Virus record (IMG/VR): IMGVR_UViG_3300039210_000167
Span: 1-42,934 of that record
Reading direction: 5' to 3' (one strand)
Origin: a virus
DNA: 42,934 nucleotides
The position numbers were made by a program, and so were the translations under genes. The notes beneath the pieces were generated by a model. The model was given only the letters and a program-made list of their open reading frames with translations. It was not told the DNA's origin and did not search any database. Every line of letters begins with the position of its first letter. Within the stretch, counting starts at the first letter, position 1. Positions 16,019-25,276 of the stretch are shown here, in pieces.

Positions 16019-16381
16019 ATGGCACTCAAGACAGGATCACTGAACAGCGTAAGGGAGGAAATGGATCTCCCTTACGCTGGTGATGTCCTCCACATCGTCT
16101 ACAACCCGCAGGGGTACTCTGGCGCAGTGGAGAAGAAGGTCAACGAACTTAGGGACTCAGAGCAGTCAGCACACGCAGTCATCGAGCTGTTGCTGACCAT
16201 GCTGATCGAGTGGGACCTCCAGAATGACGATGGGACGCCCTTCCCCGTCGAGGCAGAACCGATGGAACAGTTGCCGACGACGTTCCTCGCAGACGTCATG
16301 GGTGCAATCGCAGAGGAGATTCGCAAGGCAGCTGAAGCGGGAAACTCCTCGGGAGGTGGCTCGCTACAGACGGCGGCCTAG
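16019..16381 (+). CDS. Tail assembly chaperone, short (G-like) form
   Basis: 120 aa, AAGGAGAG upstream. An acidic helical protein placed between tail tube and tape measure, the invariant position for tail assembly chaperones. The zero-frame product ends soon after the slippery site with a Gly/Ser-rich tail. It would bind the tape measure during tail assembly. A fraction of ribosomes slip to make the longer form. Confidence 0.85.
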   Translation: MALKTGSLNSVREEMDLPYAGDVLHIVYNPQGYSGAVEKKVNELRDSEQSAHAVIELLLTMLIEWDLQNDDGTPFPVEAEPMEQLPTTFLADVMGAIAEEIRKAAEAGNSSGGGSLQTAA

Positions 16382-16539
16382 GCGAAGTACCTGATTGGTA
16401 CAACGTTCTAAAGGCCGCTCAGTGGATGGGCGTGCCGCCTTGGGACCTCCTCGACAGATCAGCAGTGTGGATACACATTGCAATTGCTGCCATGAACGCT
16501 GAGGCACACGCTAGAGAACAAAAGGAGAAGCATCGGTAG
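16019..16539 (+). CDS. Tail assembly chaperone, -1 frameshifted (GT-like) form
   Basis: The slippery heptamer GGGAAAC lies at 16339-16345 in the zero frame (G GGA AAC). Slipping back one base continues as CTC CTC GGG into a frame open to TAG 16537-16539, adding about 64 residues that include GEVPDWYNVLKAAQWMGVPPW, a pattern typical of the T domain of siphovirus chaperones. The -1 frame has a stop at 16333-16335, so the shift must lie downstream of it, which leaves only this heptamer. Full product about 173 aa, join of 16019-16345 and 16345-16539. Confidence 0.88.
16339..16345 (+). promoter_or_regulatory. Programmed -1 ribosomal frameshift site GGGAAAC
   Basis: Canonical X XXY YYZ heptamer correctly phased with the chaperone frame (codons GCG GGA AAC). 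No stop separates it from the downstream T frame. Confidence 0.88.
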
Positions 16540-19500
16540 TGCTGAACGTCGCAACACTAGTCGCCAGAGTCGTTGCCGAGACCTCGGGATTCAATCGAGG
16601 CATGGCAGAGACAGAGTCGCGGATGGTGCGTGCTGCTGGGACAATGAGGACCGCTGGTCGTGCGATGACCATGGGCCTCACCCTACCGATCATCGGCATT
16701 GCAGCTGAGTCAACGAAGTTTGCTATCTCGTTCCAGGCACAGATGGAACGGATCCACACGCAGGCAGGTGTGTCTCAGGCTGGAGTGAACGAGCTGTCTA
16801 AGTCAGTGATGGCACTGGCACCTGCAACTGCCTTTGGGCCGGCAGAACTCGCAAGGGGTATGTACCACGTTGCATCTGTTATGACAGCGACAGGTGGAAC
16901 GACAGCACAGATGATGAACGTGCTGAAGGTTGCTGCTCAAGGCGCAGCACTTGGTGGTGCAAACCTTGAAGACACGACTAGCGCTCTTGCTGGTACGATG
17001 AGGGTGTTCCATACCCCGGCGTCTGGTGCAGTGAAGATCATGGGCCAGCTAAACGCAATCGTAGGCGCTGGTAACATGAGGATGCAGGATCTGAACAACG
17101 CTATCTCAACAGGTCTCCTCCCTACCGCCTCAGGACTTGGCATCGGGTTGAATGCTGTTGGTGCTGCTCTTGCGACAATGACAGACGAGTCAGTGCCAGC
17201 ACAGGTTGCTGCTACGCGCATGAGAACACTGCTGCTCCTGATGACTGGAGAGACGAAGAAGAACGTCACTACTCTTGCACAGATGGGAATCAATGCAGGT
17301 GAACTAGCAAAGAAGATGCGTGAGCCTGGCGGGATGATCCCAGCACTACAGGACCTGCATGATCACCTGCAGAAGTTCAGCAAGAGTGACCAGGTGAAGA
17401 TGCTTGCTGAAGCGTTCGGTGGTTCACGCTCAGCAGGTACGATCATCCAGTTGCTGAACAACCTTGAGATGGTGAGAGCGAAGTTCAAGCAGATTAACGA
17501 CACAGCAGCCAACTTCCCTAAGGACGTGATCGCCCAGCAGGCAACAGAGCAGTTCAAGTTGAAGAACGCTTGGGCAGCAATCCAGACAGTGATGACCCAG
17601 ATCGGTGGAATCATTGCCCCGGTCGTGTCGAGCATCGCTGTCAGCATCAGCAAACTCGTTAGTGGGTTCCAGTCACTGTCACCCCACTTCCAGAAGATCA
17701 TTGTGTTCGGCGCGCTGATCGTTGCTGCGCTGGGACCTGTCATCTGGATTCTGGGCACGCTTGCAACTGCCTTCGCTGCAATCTCTGCTCCCGTCCTGAT
17801 CGCAGTCGCAGCAATCGCTGCTCTTGCATATGGGTTGAAGTATCTGTACGACCACGTCCAGGGCGTGCATGATGCCATTAAGGGATTCACTGACGCAATT
17901 GGGTTGACAACACCTGAGATTAACAGAGGCACAGTTGGGTTCGGACATATGTCTGGTGAACTGACAAGGATGCATCAGATCCTTAACGCTGGGCACTCAA
18001 TCTGGGCAGCAGTCGGGCCGTCAGTGAAGAACGCAATGGACGTAGTGCATAACGCAGCTGACACTGTTGGTAAGTTCGTCCTCCAGCAATGGCAGGCAAT
18101 GGTGTCAGGCGTCCAGGCGCACTCAAAAGAGATCATGGCGTTTGTCCACGCTGCTTGGAATGACATTGTAGGGGTCACGAAGGCAGTGTGGCCAGTAATC
18201 AAGCAAGTCATCGAGATCGCCTGGTCAGCAATTAAGATCGTTGTCCAGACAGCAATGAAGGTGATTGGCAACGTCATCCTCACCGTCATGGACCTGATCT
18301 CAGGTAACTGGAGCGGCGCGTGGAAGGCGATCAAGAACGCTACCTCAGCGCTCCTGTCAGGCATTGTCTCCTTGATTGGCCTTGAGTTGAGCAAAGCAGT
18401 GCCCCTTGCGCTGTCTGTTGCTTACAAGATCGGCAAAGCAATTGCAGAGGGAATCTTCAAGGTCGTTGTCTTCCTTGCTGAACTCCCGACACGCCTCATG
18501 GCAAAGGTTGGGCAGGCAGTACTGTCCGTTGCTGGGTGGGTACTAGGTGAGGCAGCAAAGATTGGTTCTAACATTGTTAGTGGAATCATGTCTGGCATCA
18601 CTGGACTACCTGGGCAACTTGCTGGTTCTTTGCACAGCATGATCTCTTCTGCTATCCATACTGCTGGTGGGTGGTTGCATGGGTCAGGCGAGTTCATGGC
18701 AACGAAGCACCTTGTAGGTAAGCCTCTTGCTGAAGGAGTGATCGAGGGGTTCCTCTTTGGTATTCAGGTACTCCCCTCAAAGATCGCTAACTCGATCCGT
18801 GTTGCTCTTGAGAATGCAAAGAAGGCAATCCAGGCATCCCAGTCAACTCTAGGTAACGCATGGACACGCCTTGCTGACTACGCCATGCGAGCGTTCGACG
18901 GAGCGACAACAGCACAACTTGACAAGATGGCGACGAAGTTCAACGCCAGAGTCAAGAAGATGATTACGGATCCTCTTGCTGCTGCACAGCTGAAGATGTC
19001 CCAGGGGCACGAGGACCGCCTTGAACTGATCGGATCTGCACAGAAGGTGCTGACGCCGACAGAGCAGAAGATTGCAGACATGCAGTCAGGCCACGACGAG
19101 GCAGCAAGGCAGCAGGCGATCAAGGACGCCCAGGACCAGCTCAATGCTGACAAGGCCTCTGGTGCAGATGCAAAGACAATCCTTGCTGACCAGAAGTCAC
19201 TCGACCAGGCTGTCTACGACGAGACAATCGCTTCAATGCAGAAGGTTGCTACAGCAGAGCGCATCGCTGCAGATGCTGCCGCTAAGACAGCAACAGAAAA
19301 CGAGAACACCCAGTACGCTAAGGACCAGGCAGCAGCACAAGCAAAGTATGACCTCATGCTCGCTGCAATGACAAAGGTCTACAACAGGCAGGTCCTCAAC
19401 TACCAGTCAGAGCGAGACCTGCAGAAGCAGCATCTGCAAGACATGCTCTCTGCAATGGGCACGTCGTTGTCACGGCATCCTGAGATGTGGAGGAAGTACC

Positions 19501-19958
19501 ACGCTGAGATCATGAAGATCTTTCACGTCGAGTTCGGGCCTGGGTACAAGACGGCGGGCACTAACCTCGGTGTAGGGTTCTCAGAAGGCATCCGCGAATC
19601 CTTCGGCACAGTAGAGAAGACACTGCATGAGTTCGCTGCACTCGTAGCGAAGTACCTCAAGTTGAAGTCACCCGCCGAGCGTGGTCCTCTCTCTACTCTA
19701 AATACCTGGTGGGACGCCTTCACACCTACCCTACTGTCTGGCCTCGACACTGCTGGCATCTCCGCTGTTACAAACGGCATCAGGCCTGCAAGCGTCGTGG
19801 GAGGGTCAGGAGGTAGCGGTGGAGGGGGAATGGACATGGATGCGCTTGTCCAGGCGCTGCAAACTGCACGACCCTTGATCGGTGAGTATCACCAGCACGA
19901 CCAGACGGATGCAGCGTCAGTCGCTACGACCTTGTCACGGAAGTGGATTCGCAGATGA
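16539..19958 (+). CDS. Tail tape measure protein
   Basis: 1139 aa, GTG start overlapping the frameshifted chaperone stop. Residues 30-60 and 170-340 show the helical, Ala/Met-rich pattern of TP901-type tape measures (RAAGTMRTAGRAMTMGLTLP). Hydrophobic segments at about 375-450 and 590-720 are typical membrane-interacting regions. A coiled coil rich in Ala/Gln/Asp spans about 830-960. The C-terminus has a Gly/Ser linker and QYHQHDQTDA end. It sets tail length; at about 0.15 nm per residue this predicts roughly 170 nm. Confidence 0.92.
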   Translation: MLNVATLVARVVAETSGFNRGMAETESRMVRAAGTMRTAGRAMTMGLTLPIIGIAAESTKFAISFQAQMERIHTQAGVSQAGVNELSKSVMALAPATAFGPAELARGMYHVASVMTATGGTTAQMMNVLKVAAQGAALGGANLEDTTSALAGTMRVFHTPASGAVKIMGQLNAIVGAGNMRMQDLNNAISTGLLPTASGLGIGLNAVGAALATMTDESVPAQVAATRMRTLLLLMTGETKKNVTTLAQMGINAGELAKKMREPGGMIPALQDLHDHLQKFSKSDQVKMLAEAFGGSRSAGTIIQLLNNLEMVRAKFKQINDTAANFPKDVIAQQATEQFKLKNAWAAIQTVMTQIGGIIAPVVSSIAVSISKLVSGFQSLSPHFQKIIVFGALIVAALGPVIWILGTLATAFAAISAPVLIAVAAIAALAYGLKYLYDHVQGVHDAIKGFTDAIGLTTPEINRGTVGFGHMSGELTRMHQILNAGHSIWAAVGPSVKNAMDVVHNAADTVGKFVLQQWQAMVSGVQAHSKEIMAFVHAAWNDIVGVTKAVWPVIKQVIEIAWSAIKIVVQTAMKVIGNVILTVMDLISGNWSGAWKAIKNATSALLSGIVSLIGLELSKAVPLALSVAYKIGKAIAEGIFKVVVFLAELPTRLMAKVGQAVLSVAGWVLGEAAKIGSNIVSGIMSGITGLPGQLAGSLHSMISSAIHTAGGWLHGSGEFMATKHLVGKPLAEGVIEGFLFGIQVLPSKIANSIRVALENAKKAIQASQSTLGNAWTRLADYAMRAFDGATTAQLDKMATKFNARVKKMITDPLAAAQLKMSQGHEDRLELIGSAQKVLTPTEQKIADMQSGHDEAARQQAIKDAQDQLNADKASGADAKTILADQKSLDQAVYDETIASMQKVATAERIAADAAAKTATENENTQYAKDQAAAQAKYDLMLAAMTKVYNRQVLNYQSERDLQKQHLQDMLSAMGTSLSRHPEMWRKYHAEIMKIFHVEFGPGYKTAGTNLGVGFSEGIRESFGTVEKTLHEFAALVAKYLKLKSPAERGPLSTLNTWWDAFTPTLLSGLDTAGISAVTNGIRPASVVGGSGGSGGGGMDMDALVQALQTARPLIGEYHQHDQTDAASVATTLSRKWIRR

Positions 19959-20812
19959 TTGACTCAGTGTACATTGACGCACTGCAGATCCACAACACGG
20001 GTACCTACTTTCTCACGCAGGTTACAGGTCTTGAGGGATCACCAGGTCCTCGTCAAAACAGAACTGACAAGGCACAGAGGCATGGGCAGAACGACTACAC
20101 CAAGTTCTACACTGGGCGCCCAATCGGCCTGCACGGTGTAGCAATTGGTGCTAACGTTCTTGCTGCCTACGCTGCACTTGACAAGTTGAAGGGAGCGTTT
20201 GCGCTCGGATCAACTCATCTGTTCAAGTTCTTGCGCACTGGGTTCACTGAGTCAGAACAGTGTCTAGTAAAGGTTGACTCGACACTTGACGTGTCTCTGG
20301 ACATCCCGAGGGCAGTGATCGAGTGGGGCGTCACGCTTGTTGCAGCTGATCCTCGCATCTACACCACCACTGTGCGCTCTGGGTCATACGACCCGTCGCT
20401 TGCGGGCTCAGGCGGCGGCGGTATGGTCATGCCCATGACGGTAGTGGGAGGCCTCGTCTTCAGCACATCGACTACTACGCACCTGGTGTCCGCCAACAAC
20501 GGGAACTTCCCTGCGCCTGTAACATTCACGATCATTGGGCCTGTCAACAATCCAGTCATCGACAATGACTCACTAGCACCAGGTAACTCAATCTACATTA
20601 TCTACAACCTTGGTACAAGCGACATAGTAACTGTGAACACCCTGGACAGGAGCGTCCTTCTAAACGGATACTCTCGTCCAGACCTACTTGACGTACAGAA
20701 CACGACCTGGTTCGACCTCGCGCCAGGTCAGAACAACCTTCGCCTGCGTGGTAACGCAATGGTAACAGCGAAGACACTTCTAACCGCAACCTACCAGGAC
20801 GCGAGGATCTAG
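19955..20812 (+). CDS. Distal tail protein (Dit-like)
   Basis: 285 aa. ATG 19955 is chosen for its ATGA overlap with the tape measure stop; GTG 19943 is an alternative. It has the Dit pattern: N-terminal strand IDALQIHNTGTYFL, GLEGSPGPRQ, then YTGRPIGLHG with a middle domain ending AVIEWGVTLVAADPRIY, followed by a beta-sandwich (about 165-285) with WFDLAPGQNNLRLRG, a phrase common in siphovirus Dit proteins. It would form the hexameric hub at the tail tip. Confidence 0.85.
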   Translation: MIDSVYIDALQIHNTGTYFLTQVTGLEGSPGPRQNRTDKAQRHGQNDYTKFYTGRPIGLHGVAIGANVLAAYAALDKLKGAFALGSTHLFKFLRTGFTESEQCLVKVDSTLDVSLDIPRAVIEWGVTLVAADPRIYTTTVRSGSYDPSLAGSGGGGMVMPMTVVGGLVFSTSTTTHLVSANNGNFPAPVTFTIIGPVNNPVIDNDSLAPGNSIYIIYNLGTSDIVTVNTLDRSVLLNGYSRPDLLDVQNTTWFDLAPGQNNLRLRGNAMVTAKTLLTATYQDARI

Positions 20813-20820
20813 GAGGCACA

Positions 20821-21843
20821 ATGGCTGAACAGACGCCACTCTACATGGACATTAACAATGTCTATTCTGGTGATGAGGTGGGCCTCCCGAACAGGGACAT
20901 GCTATCCCAGGGAACAGTTCTTTCGACAGATCTAGCTGTTACTGCAGGTACAGGTAACACACTGAATATCTCTGCAGGCGCTGGATGGGTTGTTGGTGAT
21001 ACAGACGTTAACCACCAACCGAACTACAGGATCTACAATGACGCGATAGTCAACCTTGGTGTCAACCCTGACCCAACGAACCCTCGCTACGTGCGAGTGG
21101 TCGCGCAGATCACTGACGCGACATTCTCTGGCGTGACACGCAACTGGCAGTTGGTTGTGATTCACGGAACTCCTGCTGGCTCACCTACAATTCCTGCTGA
21201 GCCTGCTTCAGCAATGACGCTTGCAACTGTACTTGTTCCTGCTGCTGCTGCGTCTTCTGCCGCGTACACAATTACTGACTTGCGTGGGCGCGCAAGAATC
21301 GGTGGCACCATAGGCGCACAGATTACATCTACTTTTGCTAGTGGGCCTCCTGCAAATCCAAACCAGGATGACATATGGATTGCAACTCAGGTATCTGGCA
21401 GTGTTACACACTGGGTGTTCCAGTACGACGCTCTTGCAATCACAGACGCCTACAAGTGGGTCTTTATTGGTGGAGCGCCCTATGAGATTGAGTCTACTGT
21501 TGCAGACGCTGGCACAGCGAACGCGTGGGTGCAGGATTCCCGTACTACCTATACGACAGTACGCTCAGGTGAATATATCTTCCGTCACATCGGCTACTAT
21601 ATAAACCCTGCTGCAGTCGCGACAGGAACAAATGTTGGTATCTGGTCTGGGTCGCCTCCGCAGATACCTTGGGGAGAGTCTTCCTACCCCGCAGTAGCTA
21701 ACTACTCAGCAACGATGGCTGTTGAGAAGCGAGCAATTGTGAGTTTAAGTGTTGTTATGTCTGCTTATTGGTTTTCTGCTGCAGCACAGGCTGTTCAACT
21801 CCAGCATAGGACAATGACAATAATTCCTACGAGGATTTCCTAG
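20821..21843 (+). CDS. Tail fibre/receptor-binding-type protein, 340 aa
   Basis: TAGGAGG upstream. The first 160 residues (NISAGAGWVVGD, PDPTNPRYVRVVAQI, WQLVVIHGTPAGSPTIP, LVPAAAASSAAYTITDLR) form the attachment domain found at the N-terminus of many siphovirus tail fibres. Residues 165-200 resemble a short linker domain (GPPANPNQDDIWIATQ), and the C-terminal about 130 residues are a Trp/Tyr/Ser-rich beta domain likely to touch the host surface. The target is unknown. Confidence 0.75.
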   Translation: MAEQTPLYMDINNVYSGDEVGLPNRDMLSQGTVLSTDLAVTAGTGNTLNISAGAGWVVGDTDVNHQPNYRIYNDAIVNLGVNPDPTNPRYVRVVAQITDATFSGVTRNWQLVVIHGTPAGSPTIPAEPASAMTLATVLVPAAAASSAAYTITDLRGRARIGGTIGAQITSTFASGPPANPNQDDIWIATQVSGSVTHWVFQYDALAITDAYKWVFIGGAPYEIESTVADAGTANAWVQDSRTTYTTVRSGEYIFRHIGYYINPAAVATGTNVGIWSGSPPQIPWGESSYPAVANYSATMAVEKRAIVSLSVVMSAYWFSAAAQAVQLQHRTMTIIPTRIS

Positions 21844-21844
21844 A

Positions 21845-21898
21845 TTTGATTGGAGCCTCGTCCTCACTGATCTCGTCAGCACACAAGTAGGCACCTAA
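21845..21898 (+). pseudogene. Relic of tail protein segment (DWSLVLTDLV)
   Basis: In the gap between two tail genes, the frame at 21845 reads F-DWSLVLTDLVSTQVGT then TAA (21896-21898). WSLVLTDLV is identical to nine residues of the downstream 961-aa tail protein at about residues 430-440 (near 23190), although codons differ at many third positions. The frame is open upstream only to 21821 and has no usual start codon. It looks like the truncated beginning of a displaced homologous tail gene. Confidence 0.6.
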
Positions 21899-21900
21899 AC

Positions 21901-24786
21901 TTGTCTGTACTGACCCCCCTCTCCCTTACTGTATCAGGTAACGAGATCACGGATGCACTCCGTGCTTTGGGTGTGCAAGGTGATGGTCGTTCAGCTGATT
22001 CGTCGTTTGGGGTGTGGGAGGCGTCGACGAACCTGTGTACGAACGGGGGCTTCGAGACGAACCTCAACGGCTGGTCTGCCTTCGCAACGGCCTCGATCTC
22101 GCGGATCTTGACCGACCACGTATTCGGCTCGGCGTGTATGCGCGTTGACCTCACCACGGTCGGAGCTGGCGCTCAGTTCGTCGGGCCGACCGGACTGGGT
22201 CTTGCAGCGGGGACGCCGGTTACCGCCCAAGTGCGCTTCAAGGGGACGGCGGGGCAGACCTATGAAGTCCAGTCGCTCGGCACCTGCACAGACGCCACGT
22301 CTTTTGGCGGCATCACCTCGTTCGTTGCGCGCGGCGGCTGGGAGCCGCTTCCGAGGACGAGCTCGACGGCGGTGCCCGTCGGGAAGATCGGAGACCGCGT
22401 ACAGATTCTCATCTTCAAGCGGGCCGGTGCCGGAGTGAATACCGCAGGGGCCGACACGTTCTACATCGACGGCGCGCAGTCGGAGCCGAAGGGTTTCGCG
22501 ACGCCGTACATCCACACCGACGGGGCAACCGCCACAAGGGCCGCCGGCAGGGTGCAGGCTCCGGCGTCTCTGCTGAACGCGACGCAGGGATGGGTGGCGA
22601 CCCGGCTGCGTGTCGGGATCACCCCGGTCGCGGGAACCAACACGCTGCGCCTCGGGAACTGGGCCGCAGACGCCTCAAACTACCTCGACTTCCACTGGTA
22701 CAACGGCGGCTGGCGAATCGACCGCTGCGCTCTCGGAGTCTCCGGAGGGACAGCAAGCAAGACCACGGCGCACACGGCCGGAGATCTCGTGACGGTTATC
22801 GCCGCATGGGACGCGACTCATGTCTACATCTCCGTGAACGGGTCGGCGTTCGTCGTGGCCGGAAACACCACGATTCCGGCCGGGATGCCCGCGCTCTTCG
22901 ATATCGGATCAGCGCCCACGACGTTCGGCAGCTTCCTCGACGGAGACGTTCTCTGGTTCGCATGCGGCACTGGTATTCTAAATGACGACCATGCTCTGCA
23001 AATATCTCAAATATCTAATAGTGGTGATTCTGCTGCATGGAAACTTTACTCTGAGGTTCATCCTGTTACTCAAGTTGCAGCAGTAGCACCATTTGATACA
23101 GCAACTTACTACACAGTTGGACCTGATGCAGTAAGTACTCCTGTAGTACTACTTCCTGGGCCTGCAGCAAAGCCTGAACCTCAGGGTATCCAATGGTCTC
23201 TAGTACTAACAGACCTAGTTGGTAAATCTCGGGCCTTCCCTCAGGCATGGGAATCAATCGAGGTTACTCGTCGTGTTGGCGACTCCTGTGAAGGCCACAT
23301 CCAACTTGACATCTACGACCCAACTGGCACTGAGGTACTGATTGGGCAGCGTGGTGTCAAGTTCTATCGCGGCAACACGCTCAAGTTGTTCGGCACTATT
23401 TGGGAACCCCTCTCTCTCTCCAACAAAGGCGGGATCCAGATTGTCGTCAAGGACGCCTACGAGAACATGAAGTGGCGGCGCGTCCGTGAGCAGAAGGTCT
23501 ACACAGCGCAGGATGCTGCAGCGATCGCTCTTGACCGCTTGTCAATCCAGAACGCGATCATGACCACCCGCCTGCGTGCTGGGTCCTCACCAGCATCTAT
23601 TAACAGGACGATGACTGTCAACCCAGGACAGATGGAAGCAGACATCATTGGTAACAATGGGCTCGCTGCAATATTCAAGGGGTACTTCTTCCTTGTCAAT
23701 CCCGTTGACGCTGTAGACAATGTATTCTCCCAGATCGACTTCTCCTACCCTAACGCTGGTTCAACCCGTGAGGAGGTGCGGTTTGAGTTCGGAGAGAAGA
23801 CACGTGACAATCTCTCTGACTACTATGTTGAGTATACGTTGCCAAAGAATCGAGTAACCGCTGCAGGTACTGCACCAGCGGGAGGACGCATCGTATCACC
23901 ATACGAGGACGCTGCATCTGAAACAACGTATGGCCTCTATGAGGACGAGGTTGCCTACAACAACGTGACAGATACAACTCTGCTTGCACAGTGGGCACAG
24001 GCAGACGTTCGCCCAGCGCCACCAGTGACGTACAAACTCACTCCGAACAATAACTCGCCACTACTGTTCCAGGACTTTGACGCAGGGGACTTCGTTCGGC
24101 TCATTATCAAGGATGGGCCACTGAACGTGTACTCATGGGTTAGGGTCGTGGAGGCAACAGCAAAGGTTGACAAGAACGGTACTGAGACGCTGAGCGCGAT
24201 TACAGTTGAGACACTTGTCGGTGACAAACCTGTTCCTACTCCTGAGGACGCCTTCAGGTCTTATCTTGACGACATACGTCTCAGGCTTGAACTGCTACAG
24301 CTACAAACCCAAAGCATTCCAATCTCCTCTGGAGCTACTGCTGCTGCACCTGCTCCTCCTACAACTGGCGCTGGATCAGCACCTGCTGCTGACCCAACCT
24401 ACACTCCTCCTGCTGCTGTCGTGCCTCCTGCAACTGCACCGACTACAGCACCTGCACCTCCTGCGCCTGATACTCCTCCGACTATCAGCGGTGTCAGTGC
24501 TGGTGGTACTGGTACACAGACAGGTACTGTCTCGTTCGATATGACTGCTGGCACACAGACAACTGGAGTAACAGTCAAGGTCGAGGCAGGTTCCTTCGAG
24601 TCAGGTGTTATCCGCCAAGCGGTAGACGCAGGCAACGTATCTGCTGGTGGCGGGCAGCACTTCGACATTGGAATCACTGGACTTAGCCGCAGTACAACCT
24701 ACTACGCAACAATCTACCTGAACTCCCCTGCAGGTACTGTCTCTGCTCAGGTAACCTTTACAACTCCGAACATCGACGCCTTCTAA
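21901..24786 (+). CDS. Large tail tip protein with acquired adhesive domains, 961 aa
   Basis: TTG start with a weak AGTAGG upstream. Modules in order: about 40-205, a jelly-roll carbohydrate-binding-like domain (NLCTNGGFETNLNGW); about 220-360, a LamG-like domain (WVATRLRVGITP, VTVIAAWDATHVYISVNG); about 430-790, a tail-associated domain (WSLVLTDLVG, VKDAYENMKWRRVREQ) like gp37-type tail proteins of actinophages; about 805-870, a Pro/Ala/Thr linker; about 870-961, a fibronectin-III-like domain. DNA for the first two domains is 68-75% GC in sampled lines, then drops abruptly near 22970 to about 40%. It probably binds host surface glycans and may help open the cell wall. Confidence 0.8.
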   Translation: MSVLTPLSLTVSGNEITDALRALGVQGDGRSADSSFGVWEASTNLCTNGGFETNLNGWSAFATASISRILTDHVFGSACMRVDLTTVGAGAQFVGPTGLGLAAGTPVTAQVRFKGTAGQTYEVQSLGTCTDATSFGGITSFVARGGWEPLPRTSSTAVPVGKIGDRVQILIFKRAGAGVNTAGADTFYIDGAQSEPKGFATPYIHTDGATATRAAGRVQAPASLLNATQGWVATRLRVGITPVAGTNTLRLGNWAADASNYLDFHWYNGGWRIDRCALGVSGGTASKTTAHTAGDLVTVIAAWDATHVYISVNGSAFVVAGNTTIPAGMPALFDIGSAPTTFGSFLDGDVLWFACGTGILNDDHALQISQISNSGDSAAWKLYSEVHPVTQVAAVAPFDTATYYTVGPDAVSTPVVLLPGPAAKPEPQGIQWSLVLTDLVGKSRAFPQAWESIEVTRRVGDSCEGHIQLDIYDPTGTEVLIGQRGVKFYRGNTLKLFGTIWEPLSLSNKGGIQIVVKDAYENMKWRRVREQKVYTAQDAAAIALDRLSIQNAIMTTRLRAGSSPASINRTMTVNPGQMEADIIGNNGLAAIFKGYFFLVNPVDAVDNVFSQIDFSYPNAGSTREEVRFEFGEKTRDNLSDYYVEYTLPKNRVTAAGTAPAGGRIVSPYEDAASETTYGLYEDEVAYNNVTDTTLLAQWAQADVRPAPPVTYKLTPNNNSPLLFQDFDAGDFVRLIIKDGPLNVYSWVRVVEATAKVDKNGTETLSAITVETLVGDKPVPTPEDAFRSYLDDIRLRLELLQLQTQSIPISSGATAAAPAPPTTGAGSAPAADPTYTPPAAVVPPATAPTTAPAPPAPDTPPTISGVSAGGTGTQTGTVSFDMTAGTQTTGVTVKVEAGSFESGVIRQAVDAGNVSAGGGQHFDIGITGLSRSTTYYATIYLNSPAGTVSAQVTFTTPNIDAF

Positions 24787-24816
24787 GATCAAACAAGGAG
24801 AGTAGAGGAGGTGAAT

Positions 24817-25071
24817 ATGTTCTCAGGAGCTCGTCCAGACATCACGCCCGCTCAGGTACTCGCCCTCCTCACGTTCGCGTTGACGGAGTTGGTGGGCCTG
24901 GGCCTCGTGACCAACCACACGGAGAAGCTCATCCTCGGCATCGCAGGTATCGTCATTCCTGCAGCGCTTAAGCTCGCGGATTCACATCTCCGTGGCAAGC
25001 GTGCTATCGCACAGGCGATCCAGGTCGCCGGCACGACCGCCAACGCGGTTGCAGCAAAGACTCTAGCGTAA
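24817..25071 (+). CDS. Putative holin, 84 aa
   Basis: ATG 24817 with GAGGAGG 5 bases upstream (the GTG at 24811 overlaps that site). Two hydrophobic helices (about residues 14-34 and 41-58: QVLALLTFALTELVGLGLV and LILGIAGIVIPAALKLA) and a short basic C-terminus with an Ala-rich end are typical of phage holins. It is the last gene of the rightward module, ahead of the terminator, and would release the CHAP lysin to the wall. Confidence 0.72.
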   Translation: MFSGARPDITPAQVLALLTFALTELVGLGLVTNHTEKLILGIAGIVIPAALKLADSHLRGKRAIAQAIQVAGTTANAVAAKTLA

Positions 25072-25086
25072 CCCGCTAGAACAATC

Positions 25087-25127
25087 GTGGGACCCGGGCG
25101 TTGCGCTCTCCTTAACCCGGGTCCCAC
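25087..25127. terminator. Bidirectional intrinsic terminator
   Basis: GTGGGACCCGGG (25087-25098) and CCCGGGTCCCAC (25116-25127) are perfect 12-bp complements with a 17-base loop, followed by GCCTTTTC. It lies exactly where rightward virion genes meet leftward genes. Confidence 0.85.
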
Positions 25128-25155
25128 GCCTTTTCACGTTAACTCAGTTCCAGGT

Positions 25156-25171
25156 GCCTTCGTGTGAAGGC
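25156..25171. other. Small hairpin in convergent gap
   Basis: GCCTTC and GAAGGC (6 bp, GTGT loop) lie about 30 bases right of the main terminator and could assist termination of leftward transcripts. No T-run is present. Confidence 0.35.
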
Positions 25172-25205
25172 GCGTGAGTCGACGCGAGTACCGAGGAGGC
25201 ACGAA

Positions 25206-25255
25206 CGTAGGCGCTCCCGTATCCGCTGACACAGCGAGGCGCGTGTGCAGTCGTG
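25206..25255. repeat. Dispersed intergenic repeat, copy C
   Basis: Shares TAGGCGCT, GC-GC-spaced AGCG and the exact stretch GCGTGTGCAGTCGTG with copy B (36485-36534); similarity extends leftward through an ACGAACG-like stretch. It lies in the convergent gap after the terminator. Confidence 0.6.
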
Positions 25256-25276
25256 TGGGATGCTGCGGAAACTGCC

